Shown here: one piece after another, positions 1 to 9,662 of the stretch
How the letters are laid out: the number at the start of each line of letters is the position of its first letter
Numbering within the stretch: the stretch's first letter is position 1
From: Apiosordaria backusii
Taxonomy: Eukaryota; Ascomycota; Sordariomycetes; Sordariales; Lasiosphaeriaceae
Direction: 5' to 3'
Length of the DNA stretch: 64,000 nt
Assembly (NCBI GenBank): GCA_030549205.1
Contig: JAUKTV010000002.1
Coordinates: 124,001 to 188,000 of the forward strand
Translations under genes and position numbers: made by a program
The notes under the pieces: model-generated
The model's database searches: none
Seen by the model: only the letters and a program-made list of their open reading frames with translations
Told to the model about the DNA's origin: nothing

Positions 1-1
1 A

Positions 2-211
2 GGCTCCTTTGGAAGTTCTACTTTATGGCAGGATGACGAGGGAGGATTATCGTGGGACCAGTCCATAGTAGCTCTGCTCGTCAATGAAACACACGTCACT
101 CTGTATGTTGATTGCGATGGTAGTGACTCGGCTTCCTGTGACTCCAAAATGCTTGTGGCTCCAATTATAAAAGCTGCAGCTATCATGCCAATGGAGATGT
201 GCCTGGATTAG
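2..211 (+). CDS. 3' end of an unidentified protein-coding gene (cut by window edge)
   Basis: The frame is open from the window edge to a TAG at 209-211 and gives about 69 residues. The text reads like a protein C-terminus, with segments such as SWDQSIVALLVNETHVTLY and MPMEMCLD, mixed hydrophobic and acidic content, and two cysteines around a DCDGSDSASCDS stretch. I do not recognise the family. The gene would be convergent with nothing here and lies about 0.9 kb upstream of the homogentisate dioxygenase start. It could be a chance open frame, but the composition is more protein-like than that of the neighbouring intergenic frames. Confidence 0.4.
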   Translation, partial: GSFGSSTLWQDDEGGLSWDQSIVALLVNETHVTLYVDCDGSDSASCDSKMLVAPIIKAAAIMPMEMCLD

Positions 212-1120
212 CTTCGATCGATCCCATCATCTCGGCCGGAGATCTCGGGGCTCGGTGACGTGTGGTGTGCGGCGATGTGCGGGGCTGAGAGCTTGGAGCT
301 GTTGAAAAGTGGCCTGACCCTGAGCTGCTGAAGCATTGTGGTGTTCATGTCAGTCGGTTCTGATAATCCCACCACCAAAAATAACCAAACCCCTGCCAAG
401 ATGAGCCTTTTGCATATAGCTTCTAGATGTCGCGACCTCTCTCTTCTTCCGCACCTCTACCACCCTTTGATGATGTCGCCGCGGTAATTGAACTGTCGTT
501 AATAGTGGGGTCTTCGTTGCCGTTGTCAGCGGGGGTCTTGCTCCACACTACAGTGAGCAAGCCTGAGCGGGCCATGCACCCGAACCCCGAGGGTCCACTG
601 TTTTCTGCGAACGGTTCAACGACCGGTGGAGGTTCGGGTTACGCATATTCTCGGCTAGGGGCGGCTTCCGAGACGGCTCTGACGACCGCGGAATTGGGAC
701 AGTTTTGGGTCGAATAACGTGGAGGTGCGATCTTCAAGCCAGGAAGGTACTGTGTAAGCAGGGTACGAAGAAGGTTCTTTGGGCCGAACTTGGAGGAAAA
801 ATGACGGCACAAGGTAGCACGGCGGAGCACGCGGGGCACGGGTTGGGTGGGTTTTGCGGGGATTTTTGAGTGTTTTTCACTTCGGATGGGCAAGGTGAAG
901 GGAGGGTATTAATGTGCGGTGGTTGCCCGCTGCTCTGGGGAGCTTTGGGAGGTGAGTTTGTTTTTGCGATCTGGTTTATGGCAACAGTCCGCGCAACTTG
1001 GTGAATAGTGAGCGGAGATACACACAGCACACATACACACACGCGCGCGTGTGCGATATCATCGACACCTACACGCACATACACGACTGAGAAAGCGATT
1101 GACCAACGTCGTCGTTCACA
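212..1120. other. Intergenic / upstream region of homogentisate dioxygenase
   Basis: No convincing gene was found. Two overlapping open frames of about 85-165 codons occur on opposite strands, are low-complexity and unrecognised, and are treated as chance frames. A CA-rich microsatellite at 1018-1066, partly alternating purine-pyrimidine with a CGCGCGCG core, lies just upstream of the start codon of the next gene and is probably in its 5' UTR or promoter. Confidence 0.5.
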
Positions 1121-2622
1121 ATGCCAGTCACCACCTTCTCCATTCCGGAGAAGTACGAGTACCTCATCGGGTTTGACTCGTATCACCAGTTTGTCTTTCC
1201 CTTTTTTTTTTTTTTTTTGGTTTCCATCCACTTTTTTCCTCGACGACCATCATCACGAGGTGTAGACGACTAACCTTGTGTGTGTGTGTGTGTGCGCGCT
1301 GTGACAGAAGTGAAGCCTACCCCGGTGCGCTCCCGTTAGCCCAAAACTCTCCTCAGAAACCCCCCTTGGGACTCTACGCCGAAAAGCTCTCGGGAACAGC
1401 GTTTACTGCCCCCCGGCATGAGAACAAGCAGACGTGGCTTTACCGGATCCTGCCTTCGTGCGCACACCCGCCGTTTGAGCCCGTTGCGAGTCGCAACGAG
1501 GCGGTCGAGACGCAGCATGAGAAGAAGCATTATATTCCTAACCAGCTGCGCTGGGACCCGTTTGATCACGACGAGCACGCCGAGCATGATTTTGTGGATG
1601 GGTTGAAGCTGGTGGCGGGGGCGGGTGACCCGACGCTGAAGCAAGGGATGGGGATTTATGTCTATGCCTGCGGGCGGGACATGAGCCAGAGGGAGGCGTA
1701 TTACTCTGCTGATGGGGACTTGCTGGTTGTGCCGCAGGAAGGGGGGTTGGATGTGCGGACGGAGTTTGGGAAGATGGTGGTGAGGCCGATGGAGATTTGT
1801 GTTATCCCTAGGGGGGTGAAATACCGCGTTGACATCATTGGGGAGGAGAAAAAGGCGAGGGGGTACGCGCTGGAGTTGTACCAGGGGCACTTCCAGCTGC
1901 CGGAGCTGGGGCCGATCGGGTCCAACGGTCTGGCGAATGCCAGGGATTTCCAGGTGCCAAAGGCGGACTTTGAGGAGGATTACGGAGCGACGGCGCAGTC
2001 GGGGGAGAATGAGTGGAGGATCAAGGTCAAGTTCAACAATGGGCTGTACGAGACGGTGCAGAGGCATAGTCCGTTTGATGTGGTGGCGTGGCATGGGAAT
2101 TATTACCCGTTCAAGTATGACTTGGGGAGGTTTAACACTATCGGGACGATTAGTTATGATCATCCTGATCCGAGTATTTTTACTGTTTTGACGGCGCCGA
2201 GCGAGAAGGTCGGGACGGCGGTGGCGGACTTTGTGATTTTCCCGCCGAGGTGGTTGGTCGGGGAGGATACGTTTAGGCCTCCGTGGTATCACAGGAATAC
2301 GATGAGCGAGTTCATGGGGTTGATTCAGGGGGGTTATGATGCGAAGAAGGGAGGGAAAGGGGGGTTTGTTCCTGGAGGGGCGAGTTTACACAATGTTATG
2401 AGTGGTCATGGGCCGGATAGGGATAGTTATGAGGGGGCGAGGGAGGCAGAATTGAAGCCGCAGAAGGTGGGAGAGGGGAGTTGCGCGTTTATGTTTGAGA
2501 GTTGCTTGATGGTGGGCGTTACGGAGTGGGGGTTGAAGAGGTGTAGGAAGGTTCAGGAGGGGTATAATAAGCATAGTTGGGAGGGGGTGGAAGTTCATTG
2601 GAAGAGGAGGAACAAGCACTGA
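1121..2622 (+). CDS. hmgA: Homogentisate 1,2-dioxygenase
   Basis: This enzyme opens the ring of homogentisate to give maleylacetoacetate in phenylalanine/tyrosine breakdown. It is a cytosolic Fe(II) cupin-type dioxygenase. Exons are 1121-1188 and 1308-2622, giving 460 residues, a normal length for the family. The 119-nt intron has a GACTAAC branch point near 1268-1275, a T tract and a TG microsatellite. Splicing restores the conserved start MPVTTFSIPEKYEYLIGFDS followed by PGALPLAQNSPQKPPLGLYA. The iron ligands of the human enzyme (His335, Glu341, His371) correspond to His351 and Glu357 in WYHRNTMSEFMG and His390 in SGHGPD. The start codon at 1121 is the only one that gives the family N-terminus. 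No other tyrosine-degradation gene is visible in this window. Confidence 0.96.
1189..1307 (+). repeat. Intron 1 of hmgA with poly-T and (TG)n microsatellite
   Basis: The intron contains an uninterrupted T run near 1203-1218 and a TG repeat from about 1276 to 1294 that directly precedes the acceptor GTGACAG. The TG run is complementary to the CA-rich repeat upstream of the start codon (about 1018-1066), so the transcript could fold across exon 1. Length polymorphism is likely in both tracts. Confidence 0.6.
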
Positions 2623-3983
2623 TGAGTGAACAGGGGGATGCCGTGTTAGATTATTTGGGAATGCTATCAGAAAGCAGAGAAGCATCACGTCATGATTTTC
2701 TGAACTCTGAACCTTTTGTCGTGATCTCATGTCTGTCCCTTCTCTTCTGCTTTCACTTGAGCCATAACGGTCCATTGTTGAGTCTGTTCGAGGCAGATGC
2801 TGGTGAGGCCCCGTTGGATGCTAGTTTATTGAGCTACAGGTATGTCAAGACCGCATGTGTTTTCCGTCCCTAGCCTTGTATAGACTCAGTCTGGACTTTA
2901 CACTTGAAAATGGTACGAATAGACCAATTCCAGAACTCTGAAAGGATTGTCAATGTTTCCTTGTAGCTGTCTGCCTATAGATTTAGACATCGGGCATCTA
3001 GGCAATCTCATACGGAACTATAATCTTTTCCATCATATTTTCATTTCACATATCCCAATCCTCGGTGATGGGGTCCTTTTTACTACTAGTAGTAGCATTT
3101 CCTAATTTGAGTTTTCTATGAATGTGCCATGCTTGGCAGGTGGCCTTGCTGCTGCGCCGCTTGCAGGTATTTAAGGTTGTGTCACGGTTGAGCATTTGTA
3201 CTAGATTGAAACAGACTGCGATGAACTCCTTGAAGTGACCTGGACAAGCAGCCCATGGTGCCCCGTGTTGATGAGTTCGACGATCCTATTTGACAGCAAA
3301 GTTTCGATGGAGTTTACTCAAGCGATGTAGCTTACTCGAGCTATGTACGTTCCCAGTTCTCTATGTGCTGAAATCTGGCCTCACTCTCATTGATGAAGGA
3401 ATTCGCTGGGACCAAGGAGCGATGACATATCCGAGAAAGCTTTTGGTCATTGAATGGCAATACCTAGTTTGAAAAAAACATAAAAAAGCTCTTTAAGGTA
3501 TTTATAATTGTAAGTGTTTGTCTTAAAATATACGGTAGGTCACGGTAGTCATTGCAAGGGGCTGATCACCTCTGGCGGATTTTGGAACGCGCTGACCAGG
3601 TCACCCATCGATGGCTTTAATATTGAGGCAGAGTACCTAAAAACTCACTCTTTGCACTGTGTATTCTGCAACCTCGAAACATCCATACATCCCAACAACC
3701 TCCTGTTGGGCCTATCCTAACACACAGCCACCTCCATCATGTCATCACTGGAAGGCACGGCGCAGTTGGTAGTGGCCCGTGCGCTGTCTTTCCACCATCG
3801 CAACAAACCTTTGCCTTCAATCAGAGTCCTTTTGGTCTGCTGTATATCTCAGCCACTTCTCCCCATTTTTCCGGTGCCTTGCGAGGGAGTATTCGCTCTA
3901 CATTCAGAATTTATCTCGTCTTCTCGCGACGATTCCCTTAAGTCACGTCGCAATTCACAGCGAGCGGGTCTCCATTTTCCATC
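2623..3983. other. Intergenic region between hmgA and the phosphoesterase gene
   Basis: I see no gene here. Short open frames of 60-125 codons overlap in several phases and lack recognisable motifs. The last 250 bases before 3984 are C/T-rich and look like the promoter and 5' leader of the next gene. Confidence 0.5.
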
Positions 3984-4898
3984 ATGTCGGGTCTAGATGC
4001 GCTGCTCAACCGGCCTCGTCCCGGAGCCTGGCAGCGATTTGTCCACCAGCCATGCATATTCCTCGCGCACAAGCTCTACACCTGGAGACGAACCATTCCT
4101 ATACAACCGATAGTAGACCCCGTCTCAGTTGTTTGTATTTCCGACACCCACAATAGCCAACCTGCGCTGCCGGACGGTGATATCCTCATCCACGCCGGCG
4201 ACCTTACGCAGTCGGGATCCTTACAGGAACTGCAGGGTACAGTTACATGGCTGCGCGCCCAGCCACACCCTGTCAAGATTGTTGTTGCTGGAAACCACGA
4301 CTTACTTCTCGACGAATTCTATACAGGCCACCACGCCAATAGCTTCGATAACTTGACAGGAAAGGCGGCTTGCAAGATGATCAACTGGGGCGATATCATC
4401 TATCTCGAGAATAGTGAGGCGACCGTTACCTGCGCCAATGGTCGTCAACTCCGCGTTTACGGCAGCCCTCGCTCACCTCGCCATGGTAACTGGGCCTTCC
4501 AGTATCCCCGCAGCGAAGACGTCTGGACGGGAGCGACACCAGAAGGCGTCGATATACTCATCACACATGGACCTCCGCGCGCACATCTCGATCTGCAAAG
4601 ACTAGGCTGTAACTACCTGCTGCGGGAACTATGGCGAGTTCGCCCTAAGCTGCATGTGTTTGGACATGTTCATGAGGGTGCGGGTACTGAGTGGCTGCAG
4701 TTTGATGGGTTACAGAAAGCATATGAAGATGCTGTAATTACCGGCGGCGGATTCGGGAATCTTCTACGGACGCTGAAGGCCTTTTTGCTCACACTTTCCG
4801 GCACCGCCGCTGAGGCGAAATGCCTGCTTGTTAATGCAGCCATGGTAGGCGGGTTACGGGATGACGAGCGAAGGCGACCAGTCAAGGTGACGATATAG
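3984..4898 (+). CDS. Calcineurin-like metallophosphoesterase (MPPED/UPF0046 type)
   Basis: A single-exon gene of 304 residues. All blocks of the two-metal phosphoesterase fold are visible in order: SDTHN (Asp54, His56), GDLT (Asp73), GNHD (Asn104, His105), THGPP (His195) and GHVHEG (His228, His230). These residues bind the metal pair and the phosphate. The close spacing and the THGPP...GHVHEG ending match the short fungal and metazoan MPPED-type enzymes, which hydrolyse phosphodiesters or phosphomonoesters; the natural substrate is usually unknown. A hydrophobic N-terminal stretch around residues 20-33 is too polar to be called a membrane anchor. The start at 3984 follows a pyrimidine-rich leader and gives the full fold. 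There is no sign of introns. Confidence 0.9.
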   Translation: MSGLDALLNRPRPGAWQRFVHQPCIFLAHKLYTWRRTIPIQPIVDPVSVVCISDTHNSQPALPDGDILIHAGDLTQSGSLQELQGTVTWLRAQPHPVKIVVAGNHDLLLDEFYTGHHANSFDNLTGKAACKMINWGDIIYLENSEATVTCANGRQLRVYGSPRSPRHGNWAFQYPRSEDVWTGATPEGVDILITHGPPRAHLDLQRLGCNYLLRELWRVRPKLHVFGHVHEGAGTEWLQFDGLQKAYEDAVITGGGFGNLLRTLKAFLLTLSGTAAEAKCLLVNAAMVGGLRDDERRRPVKVTI

Positions 4899-4951
4899 CA
4901 TTGTATGTACATACAGACGGGCGAAGGAACGACGCGAGGGATATCTATGTT

Positions 4952-6013
4952 CTATACAAAGAGTACGTGAGGCTCCTCCGCAATAATATTCATGTCCAAT
5001 AACCGTTTGCTCCTGCTCTCCTCCCGCGGCTTCTTACCGGACATATCCGGTATAATCAAAGTCTGCTGCAACGCCGGCACCTTTGCCACCCAGGCCGGTT
5101 CCTTCTCCAGTACAATCTCCCGGGCTTTCAACGCGCGCTAGGTGTACGCCGCGGGTTTAGCACCGGTGTAGATCATGTTGGGTTCAACTGGTGTGAAGTG
5201 TCTAGATTTGCGTGGGCTACAGTAACGCCTAACGACGTCGTCAGCTATGCACATAATCAGGCTCCCATACCCCGTGCCAGCCATAATTGCTAGATGTGGT
5301 GTCGATGCTGGCACCGCTTACCATATTTCCCAAATAGGTGCAGATAGCTGAGCAGTCCAAAGCTTGTGGCAGAGAAGTTTGGAGCCGGTATCTGTCAGGG
5401 GCAGTCTCCATTATAGGTTCAACATCAGTTGAATCGAGCTTGGGACTTACTTGAAATATCTAGTAAAGCGGCGAGGAGGTTTCGGCAGTGATGGTTAAGA
5501 GATAGTTATCGTAGCTCGTATATAGAAAAGGGTCCTCGACGTTAAGAGTGAGAGCAGAGGTTCTATCACCAGTGGTGGTGTAAACAAATTGGTAACTCCC
5601 TGCTGGACGATTTCGTGTGGCGTTGAAAGCAAAGGCTTTGAAAGTGCGAGTCTAAAGGCATAGGTGACAATTCCGTTTCACTCTTGGGTAGGGCGGAGAT
5701 ACCTACTCGGGAAGGTGTGGCTGGAATTGACTCTGTGATGTTGACTCTCCTATATGGCTCTGGGGCGTTGAGCGTGGCCCTTGGCCCTCCCAATGTTCCA
5801 CTCGTCCCTTGAGGTATTTCAGGTGATCCCCTACCCTCGAAGGAAACACCCCTCTGGGAACATGATGTCCACAGGGCTTCATACCCCATGTTAGCGGCCC
5901 CACAGTATGTGGAAGGACCACACTGTGATATGGGGAAGTTTGAATTGAACATGATGTTAAATTCCACATCATGTTCGGGCTCAAGCTTGATGGCAAACGG
6001 TACTTCTTGGGTC
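4952..6013 (-). pseudogene. Decayed four-exon gene, product unidentified
   Basis: Four segments on the minus strand splice in phase: 6013-5707, 5651-5451, 5391-5322 and 5187-4952. Donors are GTAGGT, GTAAGT and GTAAGC; introns are 55, 59 and 134 nt. The translated text is protein-like, for example GSYQFVYTTTGDRTSALTL, FGLLSYLHLFGKY, MIYTGAKPAAYT and PDMSGKKPREESRSKRLLD. Two in-frame TAG codons interrupt it, at 5462-5460 and 5138-5136; each is one transition from a sense codon (CAG or TGG). No start codon was found, so the 5' end is missing or in an unrecognised exon. I do not recognise the family. An alternative acceptor for the last exon gives a different frame that soon stops. Gene status (broken) is better supported than any function. 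Confidence 0.5.
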
Positions 6014-6442
6014 CTATTGAGCCCAGGCTATTTTGTAGTACTGGTGTGGTACTGGTGGTCTTGGTGGTTGGACCCTCAACACCACACCTTACATATCACG
6101 ATGCATCACATATTAAAGAAAATTTACGATGACGACCACATCATGAATTGAACTGAGGACTCCAAAAGCGGCAAGGGATTTCCAGGGAGCAAAATGAGTG
6201 AATTTGTGTCTTATAACAGGCAGAATTCCCAACATGACCCATGTTCGGCATACCTGAAGGAAATTACCATGGTATGTACAACATGTCGCCATGCCAGATA
6301 AGGTTCAAAGTGTATCCTTCAGCCGCTAAATACCACAAACGTCTCTGCAGAGGCTGTTTCGGAAACAGGCACCTAGAACGCATATCCATCTCCAGGTGTG
6401 GCTTACAATCCACGGGACGGCAAAACACATGAAGTCGCCTCG

Positions 6443-7477
6443 CTACTCGCGCTTCCCATATTTCTCTGTGAGGTGATCAAGGAGTTGCTCACCCGTCTTG
6501 AACTCCCAGGCATCAATCCCCTGAGTGTTGTTGACAATCATCTCGACACCATCAGCGATATCCCAAAACGCATCACCATCGAGAAAAAAGAGGATATAGT
6601 AAATCTTCTCTTTCTCAGTCTTGAAAGCATCAGGCTGGTCCGCCCAGGCGCGAGTGATTGCACGCTTCCAGAGCATGAAGTTGAAGTACCGGATGTACTT
6701 GTTTGGCTCGGAACCGTCAAAGCGAGTGGGCTCTTTGATGCCCTCCTTGTTCTGAGTGGCCATGACTTGTTGCTGGTGCTTGCCAACACTGACCTCGAGT
6801 TCGGCAACCTGCTTCTTCAAGTTGTTGACTTCAATCTTGAGATTGGTATTCTCGTTCTTCAGCTCGCGGATTTGCTTGTTGGCGTGTCCAGCCAACTGGT
6901 TCCAAATGGCAAGCATGCTACCCAGACCGCCAGGGCGGGCAATATGAGGGTGATGAATATTGACCCCCAAGTAGTGAAGCACGTCGAGCCTGGAGAGTAT
7001 CTCGGGCTGGCTCTCGATGGCTGAATGAATGTCTCGGTAGAACGGCAACGCTTTCAAGAGTTCACTACGAACATTGATGACGTCCTGGGTGGGCCAGGGT
7101 GCCTGATTGGAAGGTGAGCAGAACAAACTTGGAGAACCGCTGCCGGGGACCGAGACCGCGCGGTTGAAGGGGGTGGAAATGGCAGAAGGTGTTCCAAAGA
7201 CCGCCTTGGCATATGGGGCTAGGGCATGAGGGTGAGGGGTCTCGGCGATGGAAGTGGTCGGAGTAGCGGCTGGAGAGTCGACGAGAGTCAAATAATCGTC
7301 AGGCTTGGTAACGACTGGAGAACCGACGAGGGTCTGATATCCATTGTCGGGTCTTTCGTCGGACGCATGGGCCCAGGAAGGAGAGGCACGGTACTTGAGA
7401 TGGCTCATCCTGACCCTAGAAGGCTTGTCAGAATCGCACGGATCAGGAAAGACAGGTTTCCGCATCGTGTTACTCAC
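6443..7477 (-). CDS. Coiled-coil protein with a Gag-like C-terminal domain
   Basis: An intronless frame of 344 residues. The first 120 residues are low-complexity and Ser/Pro/Thr-rich. Residues about 200-240 form a heptad-like coiled coil (KQIRELKNENTNLKIEVNN, then KKQVAELEVSV). The last 100 residues, from TRFDGSEPNKYIRYFNF through FFLDGDAFWDI to LLDHLTEKYGK, resemble the capsid-like Gag domain of Ty3-type elements: a target-like FDGS start, helical core, and a DGDAFWD-type segment where Gag proteins have the 'LKDKALAWFEP' kind of motif (compare the Gag at 59.6-61.7 kb). There is no zinc knuckle, protease or polymerase downstream and no LTR, so this is either a domesticated gag or a gag fragment. 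The frame is intact, which favours use by the host. The start at 7477 is the first Met and could be lower. Confidence 0.65.
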   Translation of the reverse strand: MSNTMRKPVFPDPCDSDKPSRVRMSHLKYRASPSWAHASDERPDNGYQTLVGSPVVTKPDDYLTLVDSPAATPTTSIAETPHPHALAPYAKAVFGTPSAISTPFNRAVSVPGSGSPSLFCSPSNQAPWPTQDVINVRSELLKALPFYRDIHSAIESQPEILSRLDVLHYLGVNIHHPHIARPGGLGSMLAIWNQLAGHANKQIRELKNENTNLKIEVNNLKKQVAELEVSVGKHQQQVMATQNKEGIKEPTRFDGSEPNKYIRYFNFMLWKRAITRAWADQPDAFKTEKEKIYYILFFLDGDAFWDIADGVEMIVNNTQGIDAWEFKTGEQLLDHLTEKYGKRE

Positions 7478-8194
7478 ATCGCCCTTGATCAGAGCTCGAT
7501 AATATGAGATTTGCTACAATACTCCGCGAGCTCAGGTCCTCGAAGCAGCGGTGCCACACACGCCACAAAACGAAGTCTGGTCGGAGCCAATGCAAACACA
7601 TGAAAGATGTGCGAAGTGAGAGAACAAGAGCAGAGAAGAGACGCCAGTGGAAGCCTGAGCTGGCCTTGCCATGATCACGTCATGGGGTGCAAATGGCAGG
7701 AGCGACTGCAAGACTTATCAAGTGTAGGGCAGTCACGATCTTGAAGGGACTATAGCTTTCACCTGTCATGGTTGCTTTGCATGTCTGATGGGGACATGTG
7801 GTGCCCTGAAGGAGTCTTTGGATGCGGCTCTATATAGGCTGAAGAGATATCTTCATGAGAGGTGACTTTTGCTGCTATACTCTTCGCTGCCCTGTGATGC
7901 TCCTGCCTTCAGTTGTTGATGGTTGGTCGTTGCGAACTGACAGGGGTGCAGGTAGAACAGCTGCTGCCAACTGGTCTCCACCTCGATTGGGGCACAGGCC
8001 ATCTGCCCGTCGCACCCCACATTTTCTGGTGCGAGCCAATCCGAATTCCACACCGCTTTCATAGGGTTTTCAAGCCCTGCCAAAAATTTGGTGAGCGCCC
8101 TCCAAGCAGAGCCACCTCCCAAATTGCATCTTGCACGACCGGTGATACTTTCGACAACAGAGGGACCAGAGGGGCTTGATCCACAACAATCACA
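7478..8194. other. Intergenic region between the Gag-like gene and eL13
   Basis: The two genes are divergent, so this 0.7 kb should hold both promoters. Overlapping open frames of 69-131 codons around 7853-8248 have no recognisable motifs and I treat them as chance frames. No TATA element stands out. Confidence 0.45.
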
Positions 8195-9219
8195 ATGGTG
8201 AGTATCTACTTTCTGGCGAGCGACGGCAATATCGATTGCTGCCCTCAATTTCTTGATTGCTGTCGTGACGTTTTTGCTGACCGAGTCTCTTCGATATCCA
8301 GGCGATCAAGCACAATCAGCAGATTCCCCACAACCGTAAGCAAAAACCGTCCACTCATCCCAGTCCAGCGACCGACAGCGACTCCGACGAGCGATGATGA
8401 TGCCACATTCGGACTGCGAAAATTTGGAGGAATATAGCGACTGACATCGAATATTCAGATTTCCGCAAGGATTGGCAGAGGCGCGTGCGGTGCCACTTCG
8501 ACCAGGTTCGTAATCATCGATCGAGCTGGGGTTAACGGCCGAGAAACTCGAAAGGACATGGGAACCTCAATTCTGACATGATGGAAAATATAGCCCGGCA
8601 AGAAGGTCACCCGCCGCCTGGCGCGTCGTGCTAAGGCTGCTGCCGTTGCCCCTCGCCCCGTCGACAAGCTCCGCCCCGTCGTCAGATGCCCGTGAGTTTA
8701 TTCCAGCAAAAACCGATAACTTGGTGGTGGAGGATGTGGTCTAACCATGACTTGCGCAGCACTATCGAGTACAACCGCCGGACACGCCTCGGCCGTGGCT
8801 TCTCCCTTGCTGAGCTCAAGGCCGCCGGTATCCCCAAGCTCTATGCTCCCACCATTGGCATTTCCGTCGACCACCGCCGCGCCAACCTCTCCGAGGAATC
8901 CCTCGCCGCCAATGTCGAGCGCCTCAAGGCCTACAAGGCCCGCTTGATCGTCTTCCCCCGCAAGTCCAACAAGGTCAAGAAGGCCGACACCCCCAAGGAC
9001 CAGCAGTCCGGCGAGACCATCAAGAAGATTGCCTCCGCTTTCGGCATTGGCGCTCCTCTTGCTCCTGGCTTCACCGAGATTCCCAAGAGCGACCTCCCCA
9101 AGAACGTCGAGGGCGGTGCCTACAAGGCCCTCCGCAAGGCGAGATCCGATGCCCGCTATGCTGGCATCCGCGAGAAGCGTGCCAAGGACAAGGTGGACGA
9201 GGAGAAGGCCAAGAAATAA
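8195..9219 (+). CDS. rpl13: 60S ribosomal protein eL13
   Basis: A cytosolic large-subunit ribosomal protein of 213 residues. Exons are 8195-8197, 8302-8335, 8459-8505, 8594-8691 and 8760-9219. The joined text carries the family core: HNQQIPHNHFRKDWQRRV, then KKVTRRLARRAKAAAVAPRP, then RPVVRCPTIEYNRRTRLGRGF and LKAYKARLIVFPRK. Introns of 104, 123, 88 and 68 nt all use GT donors and AG acceptors and preserve phase. The first coding exon consists only of the ATG; the donor GTGAGT follows at once. Such early-intron structure is common in fungal ribosomal protein genes, where introns near the start can carry control elements. The basic Lys-rich C-terminus is normal for the family. Confidence 0.95.
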
Positions 9220-9293
9220 GCGTCTGGTTCTTCTTTTTGTGTTGGGGTGCAACGGTTAGGAATGATTGATTCCCTGAGGTGTTCATTGGGCTG

Positions 9294-9662
9294 GTACGAA
9301 GGTTGGGGCCAAAAGTCTTTGGACTCGGCTGTTAGTGAATTTAAGCGAGCCAAGCCACCACTCCGTGTGAGACGTTGACATGATCCTGTTCGCACTGTAA
9401 TTTGTATGAGCCAAGGATTGCCCCTTATTCCTGCAAGAGGGTTCCATTTTCTGAGTGAACGTACCTTAACTTTCTGACCTGTTTGGAACCGTTGATTCTA
9501 CAGGTGTGGGTGGCCTTCCTGACCTGCCCGAACTGCAACCGTTGATTCCACAGGTGTAGGTGGCGTTGCTTGCCAAGTCATCTTGGCATACTGTGTGGTC
9601 TGGGCAAGCCTTGCGCTCGTCTAACAAAGTAGTCCAAAGACTTTTGGCCCCAACCTCCGTAC
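9294..9662. mobile_element. MITE-like element with 32-bp terminal inverted repeats
   Basis: The arms at 9294-9325 and 9631-9662 are inverted copies of each other over 32 bases with a single mismatch. They read inward as GTACGAAGGTTGGGGCC and continue AAAAGTCTTTGGACT. The 369-bp unit has no coding capacity. Inside it are two direct copies of a 28-base segment (9487-9514 and 9537-9564) with few differences. A TA target duplication is possible if the outer G is excluded, which would fit a Tc1/mariner-type non-autonomous element. I do not recognise the arm sequence from a named family. Confidence 0.55.

Noticed and set aside
427..893. Overlapping frames of 84-165 codons on both strands upstream of hmgA
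   Set aside because: They overlap each other, are low-complexity and carry no motif; the region is better explained as promoter and leader.
1336..2292. Minus-strand frame of 318 codons opposite hmgA
   Set aside because: It is the antisense shadow of a clearly conserved enzyme and is Arg/Pro/His-rich, as expected from G+C-rich codons read backwards.
8698..9252. Minus-strand frame of 184 codons opposite eL13
   Set aside because: Antisense shadow of strongly biased ribosomal protein codons; the plus strand is a known protein.
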